This document shows, in pieces, positions 56,516 to 64,000 of a stretch of DNA of 64,000 nucleotides. Positions within the stretch are counted from its first letter, which is position 1. Each line of letters starts with the position of its first letter. The notes under the pieces are model-generated. The model was not told the DNA's origin, searched no databases, and saw only the letters and a list, made by a program, of their open reading frames with translations. Origin of the DNA: Erwinia typographi (GTDB taxonomy: Bacteria > Pseudomonadota > Gammaproteobacteria > Enterobacterales > Enterobacteriaceae); assembly GCF_000773975.1 (NCBI RefSeq), contig NZ_JRUQ01000006.1:62001-126000 (forward strand), read 5' to 3'. The translations under genes were made by a program, and so were the position numbers.

Positions 56516-58076
56516 TGCAAGATTTCTACAGAAAATTCGAAGACGCCTATCGTGGTTCGGAACAATTAATCGCACAACGCCTGACTTTTTACACCCCATT
56601 TATCCAGAGTTTATTGCTTGAAACGCCAAACCCAGTAGCGCTTGACCTGGGATGTGGGCGCGGTGAGTGGCTAAAGTTTATAAAGACCTTAGGCATAGAT
56701 GATATGCTTGGTATTGACCTGGACGAGCAAATGCTTGAGGCGGCAAGGAAGCAAAGTTTAAATGTTATTGAAGGAAACGCGCTCACTTTCCTGGCCGACG
56801 CACCTGACAATAAATATGACCTTATCACTGCATTTCATTTTGTTGAACATATAGATTTTGCAAGTCTACAGGCGTTGGTTTCTAATTTATTTAGAGTATT
56901 AAAACCAAATGGTTTAATCATATTAGAAACGCCCAATGCGGAGAATCTGGTTGTGGGGAGTAATAACTTCCATTTAGATCCTACGCATGACAAACCTATT
57001 CCTTCGTTATTGCTCGAATTTTTGATTAAACATCATGGATTCAGGCTGACTACCACTGCAAGGCTACAGCATAATAAAGAATTTGATAACGAGGAAGAGC
57101 TTGGGCTTTTCGATGTGATTAATGGTACAAGTAAGGATTATGCGGTCATTGCCAGTAAACGAAACGAACCTCAATCAGGTAAGTTTGCTAATCTATTTAC
57201 TAATAAATATGGCTATAGCCTGCGTGATATGCTGTTGATGTATGATGAGAAACGCAATGCAGAGAAATTAGATTTAACGCAAAAGATTTCTGCGTTGTCT
57301 GCATTGGAAGTTGATACTATCGCGATCCGCAAAGATCTAAGTCTGCTGGAAAGTAATTATAAAAGCCTGGAGGAAAACTTTAAAAGTCAAAACAAAAAAT
57401 TAAATGAAGAATTGCAGGCTGTTTATAGTAGTTCATCGTGGAAACTTACCGGTTTTTTAAGAAAAGCTAATGCTAAAGTTAAAGTCAGAAATCCAGGCCT
57501 GCATAAAATAAAAACGGCTGTTGAACGCATTATTTTCTCTAAAACAACAAGTAAAATATATTATAAGCTTTATGCTATTAATCCTAAAGCGACATTAAAG
57601 CTAAGACGTCTTTTGATGCGTTTCGTCGCTTTTGTATCAGTAAAATCATTGCCTCATCAGGCTGCTGGCTCGGCAGCGATGGGAGGATTGAATAATCTGA
57701 ACTTCACTGAGCTATCTGTCTTTATTAATCAACACGCTAACATCGATTCTAATAAATTCAGTGAATATCTCGATATTCTTCTCGACAGTGAAGCATTAGT
57801 TCCTTTCTTTTCTGAATATCCAGATGAGTTGAAAATGTGGATATCGAAACTTCTTAAGATTGCTCAGTTAGGAAATGATGATGTTATAATTAATTCCCTG
57901 CCTCATAATAACATCGATCATACAATTGGTTATGCACTTTATATTTCATTGCTTGGCCGTCTTCCGGGAAGTGTCAATGAGGTGGATTATCCTGTGAAAC
58001 ACCTCTGTACGGTAATTTTAAATAGTAATGAATATAAAGAATTCAGTGGCAAAAACTTATCTGGCTGGTTTAAATC

Positions 58077-58080
<4 letters not shown>
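56515..58080 (+). CDS. SAM methyltransferase with coiled coil and DUF4214-like C-terminus, probable chain-capping enzyme
   Basis: This 521-residue protein has a class I methyltransferase domain at the N-terminus (SAM motif VALDLGCGRGEW at 41-52, then ITAFHFVEHID and LIILETPNAEN). A predicted coiled coil follows at about 245-300 and the SSSWKLTGFLRK motif at about 304, which often links such domains. The C-terminal segment (about 468-515, ALYISLLGRLP ... ILNSNEYKEF) resembles DUF4214. Methyltransferase plus coiled coil next to a Wzt with binding domain recalls WbdD of E. coli O8/O9a, which caps the chain and sets its length. No kinase domain is seen. The start uses TAATG coupling; an upstream in-frame ATG at 56482 lies inside wzt. 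Confidence 0.75.
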
Positions 58081-61454
<3,374 letters not shown>

Positions 61455-61455
<1 letters not shown>

Positions 61456-62351
61456 TGATCAATAATGGCAAACGTGCTTTGATCACCGGGATCAAAGGAT
61501 TTACGGGCCATTATATGGCAGCGGAATTATCCGCTGCCGGATATGAAATCCATGGTCTGGGCACACAGCCCGATAGCAGTGCAAGCCATTATCATGCCGT
61601 AGACCTGACAAATTATCAGCAGGTCGCCGATGCGGTGATGGCTATCCAGCCCGATGTCGTGGTCCATCTTGCCGCTATCGCTTTTGTTGGCCATGCTGAC
61701 GCAAACGCCTTTTACCAGGTGAATGTCGGCGGTACGCGGAATCTTCTTCAGGCGCTAACTCAGCTACCGACTAAACCTGAGTCCGTGCTGGTAGCGAGTA
61801 GCGCCAATGTTTATGGCAACACCACCGCTGGGAAATTAACCGAGCTGACGCCGTTTAATCCAGCTAATGACTATGCCGTCAGTAAGGTTGCAATGGAGTA
61901 CCTGGTTGCTCTTTATGCTGACAAACTGCCCATTAATATTGTCAGACCTTTCAATTACACCGGTTGTGGTCAGGCAGATAACTTCCTTATTCCTAAAATC
62001 GTTAAGCATTTCAGGGAGAGAAAGGACGTTATCGAACTGGGTAATATTGATGTCTGGCGTGATTTTTCGGACGTACGCTTTATTGTTTCTTGCTATGCTC
62101 AGATCCTCAAGTTGCCAACTGGCGGTATGACGCTAAATGTGGCGTCAGGTAAAATGGCTTCATTAAGGGACGTCATCGATCTGTGCGAGAAGATCACTGG
62201 CCATAAGATTAGGATTGAAGTCAATCCGGCATTTGTCAGAGAAAATGAAATTAAAGAGCTTTGCGGTGATACTGAGAAGCTCGCTTCGCTGATCCCGTCG
62301 TTCTCGCCCGTACCTCTTGAAACCACTTTACGCTGGATGCTGGAAAATTAA
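61455..62351 (+). CDS. rmd: GDP-6-deoxy-D-mannose (GDP-D-rhamnose) reductase Rmd
   Basis: This 298-residue short-chain dehydrogenase should reduce GDP-4-keto-6-deoxymannose to GDP-D-rhamnose. The cofactor motif is ALITGIKGFTGHYMAAEL, followed by VVVHLAAIAFVGHA, SSANVYG and DYAVSKVAMEYL with the catalytic Tyr/Lys. RPFNYTGCGQADNFLIPKI and NIDVWRDFSDVRF are typical of Rmd. It is not like the GDP-fucose synthase Fcl. A GDP-6-deoxy-talose reductase is a related alternative that sequence alone does not fully exclude. Confidence 0.85.
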
Positions 62352-63493
62352 TGCTCAAGGTCATTCTCTCTACGGATTGTATTAAGTATCCCCTTACGGG
62401 TATCGGTCGTTATGCTTATGAACTGGCTCAGCAACTTCAGGATCATAATGACATCGCCGACTTGATATTTTTGAATGGCCTGAGCGTTAACCGTGAGCTA
62501 CCCGTCGCCGGTGAGTCAGGAAAAACGTCGGAAGGGCTGAAGCGTCGGCTGCAAAAAAGTAAGTTAGTTAGCGATATCTACCGCCTGACTTATCCCTGGC
62601 TAAAAAGCCGCGCGATAAAAAAATATCAGGACTACGTATTCCATAGTCCAAATTATTATATTCCTCCCAACACGCCGCACGCCGTTGCTACCTTTCACGA
62701 TCTTTCTGTCTTTCACTGGCCTGAGTTTCACCCAAAAGGGCGAGTGCACCTTATGCAGAAAGAGCTGGCACAGACGATAAAGCGAGCCAAAATATTGCTG
62801 ACGGACTCAGACTATACGCGTCTTGAGCTGGCGGAGTATTTTGATTTTGAACCCAACAGAATTATTACGGCTCCGCTGGCCAGCAGCGGTCAATTTTTCC
62901 CGCACGACAAGGCTGAAACGCACCGGGCTTTGGATAAATTTGGGCTTAGCCATAAAAAATATCTTCTGTACACCGGGACTATAGAACCGCGGAAAAATGT
63001 TCTGACCTTGCTACAGGCATATGAAAACTTACCTGCTGAAGATAAATTGACTTATCCGCTGGTTATCAGTGGCTATAAAGGATGGGAAAATGAGGCACTG
63101 CTCTCACTGTTTGATAAAGGTCAGCGGGAAGGGTGGCTAAAATATCTCGGCTTCACCTCATCTAAAGATTTACCCTGTCTTTTTTCTGGTGCAAAAGCAT
63201 TTATATTTCCGTCGATTTATGAAGGTTTTGGCTTACCTGTACTGGAGGCGATGGCTTCCGGCACGCCGGTAATTTGTTCAAATACGACGTCGCTGCCTGA
63301 AGTGGCGGGTGAAGCAGCGCTGATGGCCGCGCCAGGAGATGTCGACACCTTCACTCAGTCTATTCAGCGGATTATTCATGACCCCTCCGTTGAAGAAAGC
63401 ATGATTGAGCGAGGTCTCCTTCAGGCCAGAAAATTTTCGTGGCAACACTGCGCAGAAAAAACCCTGGAAGCGTATAAAAAGGCTGTTGGATAA
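62351..63493 (+). CDS. GT4 glycosyltransferase, D-rhamnosyl/mannosyltransferase-like
   Basis: This 380-residue GT-B enzyme begins with [17 protein letters not shown], has [11 protein letters not shown] and [16 protein letters not shown] in the acceptor half, and [35 protein letters not shown] and [16 protein letters not shown] in the donor half. These match WbpY/WbdB-type transferases that use GDP-mannose or GDP-D-rhamnose. Its coupling to rmd (TAATG) supports GDP-D-rhamnose as donor. Confidence 0.82.
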   Translation: MLKVILSTDCIKYPLTGIGRYAYELAQQLQDHNDIADLIFLNGLSVNRELPVAGESGKTSEGLKRRLQKSKLVSDIYRLTYPWLKSRAIKKYQDYVFHSPNYYIPPNTPHAVATFHDLSVFHWPEFHPKGRVHLMQKELAQTIKRAKILLTDSDYTRLELAEYFDFEPNRIITAPLASSGQFFPHDKAETHRALDKFGLSHKKYLLYTGTIEPRKNVLTLLQAYENLPAEDKLTYPLVISGYKGWENEALLSLFDKGQREGWLKYLGFTSSKDLPCLFSGAKAFIFPSIYEGFGLPVLEAMASGTPVICSNTTSLPEVAGEAALMAAPGDVDTFTQSIQRIIHDPSVEESMIERGLLQARKFSWQHCAEKTLEAYKKAVG

Positions 63494-63494
63494 A

Positions 63495-64000
63495 ATGATA
63501 AAAGTTCTGCACTGTTATAAGACCTACTACCCAGATTCCTTCGGGGGGATAGAACAGGTAATTTATCAACTTTCTGAAGGCGGCGTGGCCGCTGACATTC
63601 GGTCGACAGTATTTACGCTGAGCCCTAATCCTACGGATAAGATTGAAAAATTAGACCACCACTATGCCTACCGCACGAAATGCCAGTTTGATATTGCATC
63701 AACGCCATTTTCCTGGTCTGCGGTTAAGCAGTTTAAAAAACTGGCAGAAGATGCCGATATTGTCCATTACCATTTCCCCTATCCGTTTATGGATATGCTG
63801 CATTTCCTTGCCGGGATCAATAAGCCCACGGTATTAAGCTATCATTCTGATATCGTGAAGCAAAAGTTTTTATTAAAGCTTTACTCGCCTTTAATGCACC
63901 GTTTTCTTGGCAGCGTAGATAAGATTGTTGCCGCGTCGCCTAATTATGTTCAAAGCAGCCCTATTCTTCAGCGACATCAAAACAAGGTTGCGGTGATCCC
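63495..64000 (+). CDS. Glycosyltransferase, 5' part (continues beyond the window)
   Basis: The frame opens with ATG at 63495, one base after the previous stop, and stays open to the window edge (168 codons). The start KVLHCYKTYYPDSFGGIEQV and FGGIEQVIYQLSEGG are typical of the N-terminal domain of GT4 enzymes such as WbpZ/WbdC, which transfer the first mannose or rhamnose residues onto the lipid carrier. PTVLSYHSDIVKQKFLLKLY and KIVAASPNY also fit. The catalytic half is outside the window. Confidence 0.78.
   Translation, partial: MIKVLHCYKTYYPDSFGGIEQVIYQLSEGGVAADIRSTVFTLSPNPTDKIEKLDHHYAYRTKCQFDIASTPFSWSAVKQFKKLAEDADIVHYHFPYPFMDMLHFLAGINKPTVLSYHSDIVKQKFLLKLYSPLMHRFLGSVDKIVAASPNYVQSSPILQRHQNKVAVI

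Overview
The window looks like chromosome of an Erwiniaceae bacterium (Erwinia/Pantoea group). The evidence is enterobacterial synteny (yegS, cyaR, yegQ, baeR, baeS, mdtDCBA, yegD, yegE, udk, dcd, asmA, yegH) running directly into an amylovoran/stewartan-type exopolysaccharide (EPS) cluster where E. coli has its colanic acid genes. The backbone has moderately high GC. The polysaccharide genes are visibly AT-richer. The species cannot be named from this sequence alone.

Layout. 0.1-4.1 kb: an rspB/transporter/rspD sugar-acid catabolic operon on the minus strand. 4.2-6.9 kb: yegS, the small RNA gene cyaR, and yegQ (trhP). 6.9-17.9 kb: mdtA-mdtB-mdtC-mdtD-baeS-baeR, an envelope-stress two-component system with its RND efflux pump, all minus strand and nearly all with overlapping start/stop codons. 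18.1-30 kb: an aldo/keto reductase, yegD, the diguanylate cyclase yegE, a PAP2 phosphatase, udk, dcd, asmA and yegH. 29.9-30.7 kb: a long regulatory region with an RcsAB-like box, a candidate promoter and a JUMPstart/ops element. 30.7-51.1 kb: a Wzy-dependent EPS operon (amsG, wza, wzb, wzc, glycosyltransferases, EpsG-type polymerase, exported tailspike-like AmsF, two pyruvyltransferase paralogues, Wzx flippase), then galF and galE. 51.1-51.65 kb: a second regulatory region with two RcsAB-like boxes and a second JUMPstart/ops. 51.65-64 kb: manC, manB, wzm, wzt, a methyltransferase, a large multidomain glycosyltransferase, gmd, rmd and two further glycosyltransferases. The last one runs off the window.

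How the genes work together. In the first polysaccharide operon AmsG loads a sugar phosphate onto undecaprenyl phosphate, the glycosyltransferases build the repeat, the AmsJ proteins probably add pyruvate ketals, Wzx flips the unit, AmsC polymerises it, Wza/Wzb/Wzc control chain growth and export, and GalF/GalE support the nucleotide-sugar supply. In the second operon ManC/ManB make GDP-mannose, Gmd and Rmd should convert it to GDP-D-rhamnose, and glycosyltransferases polymerise it in the cytoplasm. The methyltransferase may cap the chain, and Wzm/Wzt, whose Wzt carries a C-terminal carbohydrate-binding domain, exports it. This is the logic of a D-rhamnan-type, ABC-transporter-dependent O antigen. 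Both operons carry RfaH (ops) and Rcs-type signals, so they may be co-regulated.

Most noteworthy: AmsF looks like a secreted, domesticated phage tailspike; wzc is followed by a very stable hairpin that may attenuate the EPS operon; manB has a sharp composition break near its 3' end; and the O-antigen operon encodes a methyltransferase/coiled-coil/DUF4214-like protein next to a 770-residue multidomain glycosyltransferase that I cannot match to a characterised enzyme.
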